DNA from: an uncultured SAR86 cluster bacterium
Lineage (GTDB): Bacteria > Pseudomonadota > Gammaproteobacteria > Magnimaribacterales > Magnimaribacteraceae
Assembly (NCBI GenBank): GCA_902618945.1
Contig: CACNCK010000002.1
Span: forward strand, 62,001-126,000
Length of the DNA stretch: 64,000 nucleotides
Direction of reading: 5' to 3'
Position 1 is the stretch's first letter. Each line of letters starts with the position of its first letter. Below, piece by piece: positions 8,473 through 16,137 of the stretch. A model generated the notes under the pieces. That model was not told the DNA's origin and did no database searches. It worked only from the letters and a program-made list of their open reading frames with translations. The position numbers were made by a program, and so were the translations under genes.

Positions 8473-10911
8473 CTATTGCATTAATAATTTTTTAGGAGAT
8501 TGTTTTGCGATGCCGCTTATTAAGTAATAACAAAGAGAAGACACAACAATAATTCCTAAGAGAGGCCCCATTAAGGATATTTCAAGATAGAAGTTTGCAG
8601 TTGTTTCGAATACTTTTGTCTCTATGAAATAGATTCCGGCATACGCAACTAAAGCTCCAAGTGTTCCTGAAATTAAACCTAATAGGGTAAACTCAAATAA
8701 AGTTGATTGTTTAATCAGAATATTTGATGCTCCTAAAGTTCTAAGTACTGCTGACTGATGCTTCCTGACACTGAAGCCATCTTGTAACGCTGAGAAAGCT
8801 AAGAAGAGGGCACTAAGTGATGTAAGTAATAATATAGAATTTAATGCTTGAGTAACCTGCTCAATTATTTCTTTGACTTGTTCTATTAATTCCTCTATAG
8901 AAAATACCGAAACAGTTCTGAATTCCCTCATAAGGTCAGCAGCGAGATATTGTTTATCAGATGGAATATAAAAAGAAGTTATATAAGTAGAGGAGATATC
9001 TTTAAAAAGAGAAGGATGACCAATAATGAAAAAATTTGGGGAAAAATTATCCCAATTGACCGTCCTAGTACTTTGGACATAGGACTTAATTATTTCTTCA
9101 CCTACCTTAATGAATACTTCATCTCCTATTTCTAACTCATATCTATCAGAGATATCATCAGAAATAGAAATACCATTATTTAAATTTTTATCAAACCATT
9201 CTCCCTTCAGTATGTCATTTTGTTCAGGAAGTTCTTCAATCCAAGTAATATTGAAATTTCTATCTATTTTGTCCTCTTCGTTTTGCTCCTCTTTTTTAAA
9301 AATAGTTGCATTGGTGACGGGATAGAAAGGTTTAGATTGAATATTATTCTCCTGCAAGAAAGATTGCATATTTTCTTTATCCTCGGGAGTTATGTTAATA
9401 GCAAAATTATTGGGTGAGTCTTCAGGAATAGAAGTTTGCCAAGATCCCAGAAGGTTTTTACTTGCAGAAAACGTTATCAGTGTTAAACCTATAGCAATCG
9501 TAAAGGCAAATATTTGGAAAGAATTACCAAATTTTCTTCGCCTAAGTTCAGATAGAGCTAGCAATATAGGGCCAGAAGCGCCTAAACCTTTTTTATTTTT
9601 TCCAAGCAGCAAATATATGGATCCAATACCTATCGCTGAAAAGCCGATGACACCGAAAAAGATTATTAAAGATAAAGTTAATTGATCTGTATAAAGGTAG
9701 AGAAGAAGAAGGAAAGCAGCCAGTCCCATTAGAAAAACTGGAATGAACCCATAGTCAAAGGATATATCATCTTTCAATACTCTCATTGGAGATATAGTTA
9801 TGAGTTTTATTATGTGAGGATAAATGAAACCAAATTGGCAGATCAAAACAGTTAAGCAAGTTATAAGTATTGGATAGTAACCTGGAGGAGGTAATTCAGT
9901 AGGAAAATAAGATGACATCAAGTTTATAAATTGGGACTGTAGAGTCCATCCGAGTATTAGACCAAATAATAATGTAAGGAAAGTCATGAATAGGAATAAA
10001 AGGAAATACATTGTCCTAATTTGTGTAGTTTTCATTCCAAGCGTCTTCAATATAGCAACATAACTTACATGTCTTCTAGTAAATCTTTGAGACGCAATTC
10101 CAACAGTACAAGCTGATAACAGAACAGCTATTAAGCCCCCTAAGAGAAAGAAATTTTCTGACCTATCAATAGTTCTTCCAAGAGAGCTAGAATCTTCACT
10201 TAGCACCTCTATGTTGTCTCCATTTTCTTTAATGGTCTCAAGATAATTTCTGACATTTTCTATTTCGTCTTCAGGCCCTTTAAATAAATAATTGTATTCA
10301 ACTCTACTACCTGGCTGGATGATATTTGTAGAATCTACATCCTTAAAATTCATGATAGTTTTGGGGGCGAACGCAAAGTTACCTGATGCTCTATCCGGTT
10401 CATACAGAATTGTAGCTGCAAAAATAAACTCTGAATCACCGATAAAGATTTTATCTCCGTAAGATAAATTCAATAAATTTTGCAGTCTTTCATCCATCCA
10501 AACCGTTCCTAATTCAGGACTTTGTTTAGTTAAGAATTTTCCGGATTTATTTTGAAGTTCCAACTCTCCAATAAGTGGATAGGCATTATCAACAGCCTTT
10601 ACGGAGCTCAGCTGCATGTCTTCTTCAGAAAAGATGACTGAAGCAAACAGAACCATCTCCATAAAATCTATATCTTGGAAAACTTGTGTTTGTAATTTAC
10701 TTTTAACGGTATTTTGATTTGACTCAAATTTAAGGTTTCCACCAAGGAATTCTTCCGTTTCAGCACTCAAGGCTTTTTCCAACCTATCTGTAAAAAGTGA
10801 TATTCCAGAAACAATTGTTATGGCTAATACCAAAGAAACAAGTATAGAAGTCAAATAACCTGATCTAAGCTCTCTTAAAAATATTTTAAATGAGAGGTTA
10901 AACAACATCAT
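8473..10911 (-). CDS. ybbP: ABC transporter permease, YbbP-like (COG3127)
   Basis: 812 residues. An N-terminal membrane helix (ILVSLVLAITIVSGISLF) is followed by a large periplasmic domain, then two FtsX-type blocks of three to four helices each. The first block is around residues 250-440, and the last helices are near the C-terminus (LFLAFSALQDGFSVRKHQ onward). This double-FtsX layout and the 4-bp overlap with the ATPase gene match the YbbA-YbbP system. That system is annotated with lysophospholipase L1 because it neighbours tesA, as it does here. It belongs to the MacB/LolCDE-like mechanotransmission ABC type, so it probably acts on lipids or lipoproteins at the periplasmic face. The substrate is unproven. 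Confidence 0.9.
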   Translation of the reverse strand: MMLFNLSFKIFLRELRSGYLTSILVSLVLAITIVSGISLFTDRLEKALSAETEEFLGGNLKFESNQNTVKSKLQTQVFQDIDFMEMVLFASVIFSEEDMQLSSVKAVDNAYPLIGELELQNKSGKFLTKQSPELGTVWMDERLQNLLNLSYGDKIFIGDSEFIFAATILYEPDRASGNFAFAPKTIMNFKDVDSTNIIQPGSRVEYNYLFKGPEDEIENVRNYLETIKENGDNIEVLSEDSSSLGRTIDRSENFFLLGGLIAVLLSACTVGIASQRFTRRHVSYVAILKTLGMKTTQIRTMYFLLFLFMTFLTLLFGLILGWTLQSQFINLMSSYFPTELPPPGYYPILITCLTVLICQFGFIYPHIIKLITISPMRVLKDDISFDYGFIPVFLMGLAAFLLLLYLYTDQLTLSLIIFFGVIGFSAIGIGSIYLLLGKNKKGLGASGPILLALSELRRRKFGNSFQIFAFTIAIGLTLITFSASKNLLGSWQTSIPEDSPNNFAINITPEDKENMQSFLQENNIQSKPFYPVTNATIFKKEEQNEEDKIDRNFNITWIEELPEQNDILKGEWFDKNLNNGISISDDISDRYELEIGDEVFIKVGEEIIKSYVQSTRTVNWDNFSPNFFIIGHPSLFKDISSTYITSFYIPSDKQYLAADLMREFRTVSVFSIEELIEQVKEIIEQVTQALNSILLLTSLSALFLAFSALQDGFSVRKHQSAVLRTLGASNILIKQSTLFEFTLLGLISGTLGALVAYAGIYFIETKVFETTANFYLEISLMGPLLGIIVVSSLCYYLISGIAKQSPKKLLMQ

Positions 10912-11570
10912 TCAACTATTTTTCCTAATTTAAGATTAATCTTTTTATCACACCTATCTGCTAGATCATGATCATGCGTCACAACAACTAATGCATTGTC
11001 AGTTTCTGAATTAACTTCAAAAAGAAGGTCTGAAATCATTTCTCCATTCTTTGGATCTAGGTTACCGGTCGGTTCATCAGCAAATAATATCTTTGCAGAG
11101 CAAGCAAATGCTCTTGCGATAGCAACTCTTTGCTGCTCTCCACCGGATAATTGATTTGGATAGTGATGTTCTCTTTCTTTTAACCCAACTCTATCCAAGA
11201 AATATTTTGCTCTTTCTTCTGGTTCATCTTCATCTTTTAACTCAGAAGGTAACATAACATTCTCTAAAGCGGTAAGGCTTGGGAGGAGTTCGAATGATTG
11301 GAAAACAAAACCAACTTTTTCCTTTCTTAAAAGTGCTCTTTGCTCTTCATCTAATTCATGTAAAGCTTCTTTATTAAGGTAAATTTCACCACTGGTGGCG
11401 GTATCAAGTCCAGCTAGAAGACCAAGTAATGTTGATTTTCCGGATCCAGATGGTCCAGTTATTGCCAAAGACTGACCTTCGAGAAGATTAAAACTCACAT
11501 CATCCAGTATGACTAATTTACCTTCTCCTGAAGAGACTTCTTTCCTTAATTTGTTCACTTCAAGGATCAT
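10908..11570 (-). CDS. ybbA: ABC transporter ATP-binding protein, YbbA/LolD-like
   Basis: 220 residues, the usual length. It has Walker A GPSGSGKST, the Q-loop in GFVFQSFELLPSLTALENV, signature LSGGEQQRVAIARA, Walker B ILFADEPTGNLD and the switch His in VVVTHD. This is the MacB/LolD subfamily of ABC ATPases. Its stop overlaps the permease start by 4 bases (ATGA), so the two are translationally coupled. It is divergent from tesA across 104 bases, the same gene neighbourhood as in Escherichia coli. It provides ATP hydrolysis for the permease at the inner membrane. Confidence 0.95.
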   Translation of the reverse strand: MILEVNKLRKEVSSGEGKLVILDDVSFNLLEGQSLAITGPSGSGKSTLLGLLAGLDTATSGEIYLNKEALHELDEEQRALLRKEKVGFVFQSFELLPSLTALENVMLPSELKDEDEPEERAKYFLDRVGLKEREHHYPNQLSGGEQQRVAIARAFACSAKILFADEPTGNLDPKNGEMISDLLFEVNSETDNALVVVTHDHDLADRCDKKINLKLGKIVE

Positions 11571-11674
11571 TTTTATGTTTAAATAGGTGTATTACCCAAC
11601 TATAACACCTCTAAGAATCAGAATAAATCTAATTCTTTGACTATAATGCAAATTTTGATTTTTGTTCTTAAATA

Positions 11675-12283
11675 ATGAAAACCTTAAGTTTATTTATATT
11701 TATTCTCATTGCTTCAAATACGAGCTCAGAAGAAAATAAATCAATATTGATTTACGGAGATAGTATCAGCGCTGGATATGGAATGGAAAAAGAGAGCCAA
11801 TGGTCAGAATCTCTTAAAACTTTACTATCAGATGAAAGTTTTGAAATTAGTGTCCATAACAGGAGTATTTCAGGTGAAACAACAGGAGGCGGATTAACTA
11901 GAATCTCTAGAATATTAGATGAATTAAAACCAACATTTTTACTACTTGAACTGGGTGGTAATGATGCATTGAGAGGTTATCCTCCCAAAAATATTTATGA
12001 AAATCTTAATAAAATGATAGAAGCTTCAGAAAAACGAGGTGTTGAGGTCTTTTTAATGCAAATTAGAATATTACCAAACTATGGAAAGAGGTATCAGACT
12101 CAGTTTGAATCTATCTATCCCACTTTATCCGAAGAAAAAGAGGTAATCTTGTTACCCTTTATGTTGAATGATATTGCACTTAAAGAAGAACTTATGATGC
12201 CTGATGGAATTCACCCTAATAAGGATGCTCAACCTTTAATTGCAGAAATTGTTTTTAACAGTCTGAAACCTCATCTAGAATAA
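11675..12283 (+). CDS. tesA: periplasmic thioesterase I / lysophospholipase L1 (SGNH hydrolase)
   Basis: 202 residues with a signal peptide (LSLFIFILIASN), so periplasmic. SGNH blocks are present: block I YGDSISAGYG with catalytic Ser30, block II Gly in ISGETTGGG, block III LLLELGGNDALRG with the oxyanion Asn, and block V DGIHPN with Asp177 and His180. The length matches E. coli TesA. It hydrolyses acyl thioesters, lysophospholipids and small esters. It is divergent from ybbAP, the classic tesA context, and is followed after one base by yciB. Confidence 0.95.
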   Translation: MKTLSLFIFILIASNTSSEENKSILIYGDSISAGYGMEKESQWSESLKTLLSDESFEISVHNRSISGETTGGGLTRISRILDELKPTFLLLELGGNDALRGYPPKNIYENLNKMIEASEKRGVEVFLMQIRILPNYGKRYQTQFESIYPTLSEEKEVILLPFMLNDIALKEELMMPDGIHPNKDAQPLIAEIVFNSLKPHLE

Positions 12284-12290
12284 GTTGAGA

Positions 12291-12863
12291 ATGAAAAAAT
12301 TAAGTAAGTTTTTTAATAATCCCTTATTTCTGTTAATTGCTTTTGCCTTAACATGGGGGATAACTCGAGACTTTTTTTATTTGACTTTTGTAATCATGGG
12401 ACTCGTGACAATCCAAGTTATCTTAGAAAAGCTTGCTCATTCTAAGGTTTCTAAACCTTTGTTCATATCATGGTGTCTGTTGATGCCTCTAGGTATTATT
12501 ACGATTGCTCTTCGAGATCCTATTTTTTTACAGTGGAAATTTTCAATCGTTCATTGGCTTTTCGGTTTAATTCTTGTTATTTCTAATCTTTATAGAGGTC
12601 CAATTTTACTTAATATGCTTCTATCACAATTGGGTCCTCAGTCTAACTCAGGATCCTCATCTGCTAGATCAAATGTGACAAATTTCGCAGGTTTTTTCTT
12701 AATTTTTGTCGGTTTTATAAACCTATACTTCATATATTTCATGTCACTAGAGGCTTGGGTGCAATTTAAAATATGGGGCGTTACAATTTTAAATTTTGTA
12801 ATGATGTCAGCTGCAATTGCCTATCTAATGAGAAAGGGTGAGCTTGAGACTCCAAAGAGCTAG
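12291..12863 (+). CDS. yciB: inner-membrane septation protein A (YciB) homologue
   Basis: The track starts at TTG 12285; the ATG at 12291 (MKKLSKFFNN) is preferable. There are about five hydrophobic segments. The landmarks follow YciB: a pattern equivalent to DPIFLQWKFSIVHWLF in the middle, RGPILLNMLLSQ, and the closing FINLYFIYF, WVQFKIWG and a final helix before a short charged tail. This agrees with E. coli YciB (FIKWKVTVIYALF, WVNFKVFG), recalled from memory rather than aligned. YciB is linked to cell-envelope synthesis and septation with RodZ. It is co-directional with tesA and almost abutting it. An insert of about 15 residues (NSGSSSARSN) is slightly unusual. Confidence 0.82.
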   Translation: MKKLSKFFNNPLFLLIAFALTWGITRDFFYLTFVIMGLVTIQVILEKLAHSKVSKPLFISWCLLMPLGIITIALRDPIFLQWKFSIVHWLFGLILVISNLYRGPILLNMLLSQLGPQSNSGSSSARSNVTNFAGFFLIFVGFINLYFIYFMSLEAWVQFKIWGVTILNFVMMSAAIAYLMRKGELETPKS

Positions 12864-12904
12864 ATTTGACTGATAATAACATCTAAAAATACATTAAAAA
12901 TAAA

Positions 12905-13010
12905 TTGCACTGTGACCCTTTAAAAGGCATAGTAAGCTAAAGAAAAGGATTTCGTTGTGTTTACAGGGTAGCTTCTGTAGGAATAAGAAGCTATTTTTTA
13001 GGGGAAAAAC
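12905..13010 (+). promoter_or_regulatory. promoter and structured 5' leader of TonB receptor 2
   Basis: A plausible sigma-70 promoter is TTGCAC (12905-12910), 17 bases, then CATAGT (12928-12933). The shared octamer AAAAGGAT is at 12943-12950. A strong 8-bp hairpin follows, TAGCTTCT / AGAAGCTA (12969-12993), whose 9-nt loop GTAGGAATA exposes a GGA. Six T residues and the Shine-Dalgarno GGGGA (13001-13005) come next. The hairpin plus T-run could act as an attenuator. Alternatively, the loop GGA and the SD GGA, about 20 nt apart, could be bridged by a CsrA dimer. Both readings are inference. Confidence 0.5.
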
Positions 13011-15989
13011 ATGAACAACAGATTCTTCATTTATTCATTAAGCCTTTTTCTATTAGTACCATTAACTCTATTTTCTGAAGATGAAGATAGAGAGAGAGGA
13101 GGAATAGAAGAAATTACAGTTACAGCTGAGAAAAGAACTTCAACTGTCTCTGATACATCTATGTCAATTACAGCGTTTGATGGATCCTTGTTGGAAGATT
13201 TAGGTATGCAAGGTGCTGATGATCTTATGGATCAGCTACCAGCAACAACTCGCGATGCTTTTGATGTAAGAATACGTGGTGTAGGTAGGAACTTTAGAGC
13301 ACTTGGTGGAGATCCTGGCGTTGCAACTTATTACAATGGAATTTACTCACCAGACTTTGGTATTGCTGCTTCAGAAAACTATTTGTATGACGTAGAAAGG
13401 ATCGAAGTTCTAAGGGGCCCCCAAGGAACTCTATACGGTAGAAACTCTATTGGAGGAGCAATAAACTACATAACTAAAAAGCCAGCCTTTGAATCTGAAG
13501 GTGAAGTAAGAACAGTTCTTGGAGATTATGGCCTTGAACAATATTTCTTGATGTCCTCCGGTCCAATAACTGATGATATTGCTTATAGATTTACTGGAAT
13601 ATCTGTTGAGAGAGACGGTATACAGAAGAGTGTTGGTACCGGTCCTGATACTAACTCTTTAGATGACGAGAACATAACCTTCACATTACTTTGGAACATC
13701 AATGACGATATGACAGCTCAAATAAGAGCAAACGATAGACTCTCAGATAGAATTATAAATAACAACGTACTCCTTACTGAAGGGTACGGTCCAAATAGAG
13801 GAATGAGGAATACCACTGATCCTGTTTATGGATTAAGAAGTGCGACTGAGTCTACTCCTGGAGCAGTAGCTTTTACAAGTCCTGTTACAGGCCAAATAGG
13901 CTATGCAGCACCTCTGAGACCAGGTGTTGACCAATCGGGTTTTCCATGGAGATTTAACCCGGCCTACCAATATAATGGACCCGACGTAATAGGAACTTAC
14001 GATGTGAATGTAAATCATGACGAAAATTGTGAAGATTTTCCTTATGGTCCTCCCGGTTGTGCTTCAAATCATGTTATGTTTGAACAAGAGGGGCTTCAAG
14101 GTAGTTTTACATGGGATATAAACGATACAACGACTATAACTTATCTATTTGGTAAAGTTGATTTCGACTATACCTTCAATATTGATCTTGACAACATAAA
14201 CAGAGATTTTTCTCAATACAGAACAACTGTACTTGAAGATGTTCACATGACTACTCATGAGATTAATATCAATTGGATGATTGGAGATGAAATAGAGGTA
14301 ACCTCTGGTGTTTTCTTTATGGATGAAAATAGGAAACAAATCTATTCTTTAAGTAATAATGTACCTATGATCACACAGGCTGCAAACTATGGAAATCTGG
14401 AAGTACCACTTTCAGCAATCTCACCTGCATTACCAGTTCAAGTAAGTATTATGACTGCTCTAGGTTGGCCTAATGCAACACTTGCGCCTCATGTTAATTT
14501 AGGTGATGCCCCTTTAGGAGCAACTATCTCAGGCAGATGGCAGGGTGATCCTATGGGGCATGTTTATGCTCATGATAATGAAAATCAAACAGATGGTATT
14601 GCTTACTTTACCCAAGGTACTTGGAGAATTAATGATTCTTGGGCGCTAACATTAGGTGCAAGATACGCTGAGGATGAAAAAGAGGCTTTAGAATTGACTT
14701 ATGGTTATGCAGAGCTTTACGCAAGCGCTCTTGGTGGCTTAATCCCTTTTGCCAACTTAGCATCAGGTAATCCATTTATTCCTGTAGGTCCAAACACCAC
14801 TATTGAGGCGCAGACTAATGTTGCTATGGGAGCTGCAAGTTGGAATTATGATCCTGCAACAGTAGCACAATTGACAGCTCTTGCAGGAGCTGGACTTTTA
14901 GATGCTGCAGCCATCTATCCTGGATCAATAAATCCTGCGCAACCAATAACTCCTACTTGCGATTATACTGCGACAACTTGTGCGGCTCCTTTGAGACTTG
15001 GTCAAGGTATTCCATATTCTTACACTAGAAGAATCGGTGGAGAAGATTCATGGGACGATACAAATATCAGAATAAATCTTGATTATGAACCGAATGAAAA
15101 TCAACTTTGGTATTTGTCTTTTACAACTGGATTTAGATCTGGTGGTTATGCGTTGGGAGTATCTGGTCAAAGGGATGATCAAAGAGATGCAAATGGTGTA
15201 CCAACAGGAACTGGTCAAAGACTTGTTGATTATGACGAAGAGGTTGTTGAAGCTGTTGAGCTGGGATACAAAGGTCTCCATTTAGACGACACATTGCAAA
15301 TTTTTGCTTCTGTATACCACTATGATTACGATGGCTATCAAGATGAGTTAGAGCAATTTGATCCTATAAGAGGAGCAGGTGCTAACTTTGTATCAAATGC
15401 TGATGGTATTACTAACGAAGGGTTTGAAATAGAAATCCAATATCAAGCGAATGATCGCTTGAACATCGCTGGAAATTACAGTTATACCGAAACAGAATAC
15501 GGTGAGGACTATCTTGTTTTCACAGTAGACGATCCTACAAATCCAGTTGCAGCATTCGGTCAATGTGTTCAAGGATATATCTCTTGTGATGTTACTAATC
15601 CAAATTTTGCTTCAGACTATACTGTCAACCTAAAGGGAGGTCCTCTGAAAGGAATACCTGAACAGAAATTCACTATTAATCTGACTTATGAAATGGATTC
15701 ACGTTGGGGTCCAGTTTGGCTTTTTGCAACTCATTCTTATACAGGTGACTTTTCTGCTTCAGGTGTGCAGAGGGAACTTGATAGGATTGAAGCTCGTGAG
15801 GTCACAAACATAAGTGCATCATGGTATAGCGAAGATGGCAGTATCAATGTAAGAGCTTACATAGATAATCTGATGGATAATAAGATGTATTATGCTTTAT
15901 CGACAGCTAGTGCAGAACAGAACTTTAGGAAAACTGTTAGTCCCTTAAACCCCAGAACAATGGGTATAGATTTACGTTATAAATTCTAA
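13011..15989 (+). CDS. TonB-dependent outer-membrane receptor 2
   Basis: 992 residues. The signal peptide has the core YSLSLFLLVPLTLF, followed by an acidic stretch and the TonB-box-like EEITVTAEKR. The plug domain contains RIRGVGRNFRALGGDPGV and VERIEVLRGPQGTLYGRN, then GGAINYITKKP. The long barrel ends in MGIDLRYKF, with the terminal Phe expected of outer-membrane barrels. Loops carry cysteine pairs (for example CEDFPYGPPGC and CDYTATTC), suggesting disulfide-pinned surface loops. It is most similar to receptor 3. Their plug regions are almost identical in protein but differ at many third codon positions, so this is an old duplication under purifying selection. The ligand is unknown. Confidence 0.96.
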   Translation: MNNRFFIYSLSLFLLVPLTLFSEDEDRERGGIEEITVTAEKRTSTVSDTSMSITAFDGSLLEDLGMQGADDLMDQLPATTRDAFDVRIRGVGRNFRALGGDPGVATYYNGIYSPDFGIAASENYLYDVERIEVLRGPQGTLYGRNSIGGAINYITKKPAFESEGEVRTVLGDYGLEQYFLMSSGPITDDIAYRFTGISVERDGIQKSVGTGPDTNSLDDENITFTLLWNINDDMTAQIRANDRLSDRIINNNVLLTEGYGPNRGMRNTTDPVYGLRSATESTPGAVAFTSPVTGQIGYAAPLRPGVDQSGFPWRFNPAYQYNGPDVIGTYDVNVNHDENCEDFPYGPPGCASNHVMFEQEGLQGSFTWDINDTTTITYLFGKVDFDYTFNIDLDNINRDFSQYRTTVLEDVHMTTHEININWMIGDEIEVTSGVFFMDENRKQIYSLSNNVPMITQAANYGNLEVPLSAISPALPVQVSIMTALGWPNATLAPHVNLGDAPLGATISGRWQGDPMGHVYAHDNENQTDGIAYFTQGTWRINDSWALTLGARYAEDEKEALELTYGYAELYASALGGLIPFANLASGNPFIPVGPNTTIEAQTNVAMGAASWNYDPATVAQLTALAGAGLLDAAAIYPGSINPAQPITPTCDYTATTCAAPLRLGQGIPYSYTRRIGGEDSWDDTNIRINLDYEPNENQLWYLSFTTGFRSGGYALGVSGQRDDQRDANGVPTGTGQRLVDYDEEVVEAVELGYKGLHLDDTLQIFASVYHYDYDGYQDELEQFDPIRGAGANFVSNADGITNEGFEIEIQYQANDRLNIAGNYSYTETEYGEDYLVFTVDDPTNPVAAFGQCVQGYISCDVTNPNFASDYTVNLKGGPLKGIPEQKFTINLTYEMDSRWGPVWLFATHSYTGDFSASGVQRELDRIEAREVTNISASWYSEDGSINVRAYIDNLMDNKMYYALSTASAEQNFRKTVSPLNPRTMGIDLRYKF

Positions 15990-16005
15990 TGTATTAGTGA
16001 AAAAA

Positions 16006-16032
16006 AGCAGGTCAATTGGCCTGCTTTTTTTT
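16006..16032 (+). terminator. intrinsic terminator after TonB receptor 2
   Basis: AGCAGG-TCAATTGG-CCTGCT stem-loop followed by a run of T residues. An A-run precedes it, so the stem may extend. Confidence 0.9.
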
Positions 16033-16033
16033 G

Positions 16034-16137
16034 TTGCAAAAAAAAACGTAAATGTGCTAATGTAGTGCAATTCTACATAGAATATTTGTTAAAAGGATTT
16101 AAAAAGAGCTTAAAGCTCTATATTTGGGGAGGATACC
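16034..16137 (+). promoter_or_regulatory. promoter, dyad and structured leader of TonB receptor 3
   Basis: A candidate promoter is TTGCAA (16034-16039), 18 bases, then TAATGT (16058-16063). A 6-bp dyad ATGTAG-TGCAATT-CTACAT (16060-16078) overlaps the -10 and probable start point, a good position for an operator. The shared octamer AAAAGGAT is at 16091-16098, with its AGGA in the loop of TTAAA/TTTAA. A second hairpin AGAGCT-TAA-AGCTCT follows, then GGGGAGG just before the ATG at 16138. Regulatory function is inference from position and symmetry. Confidence 0.45.
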
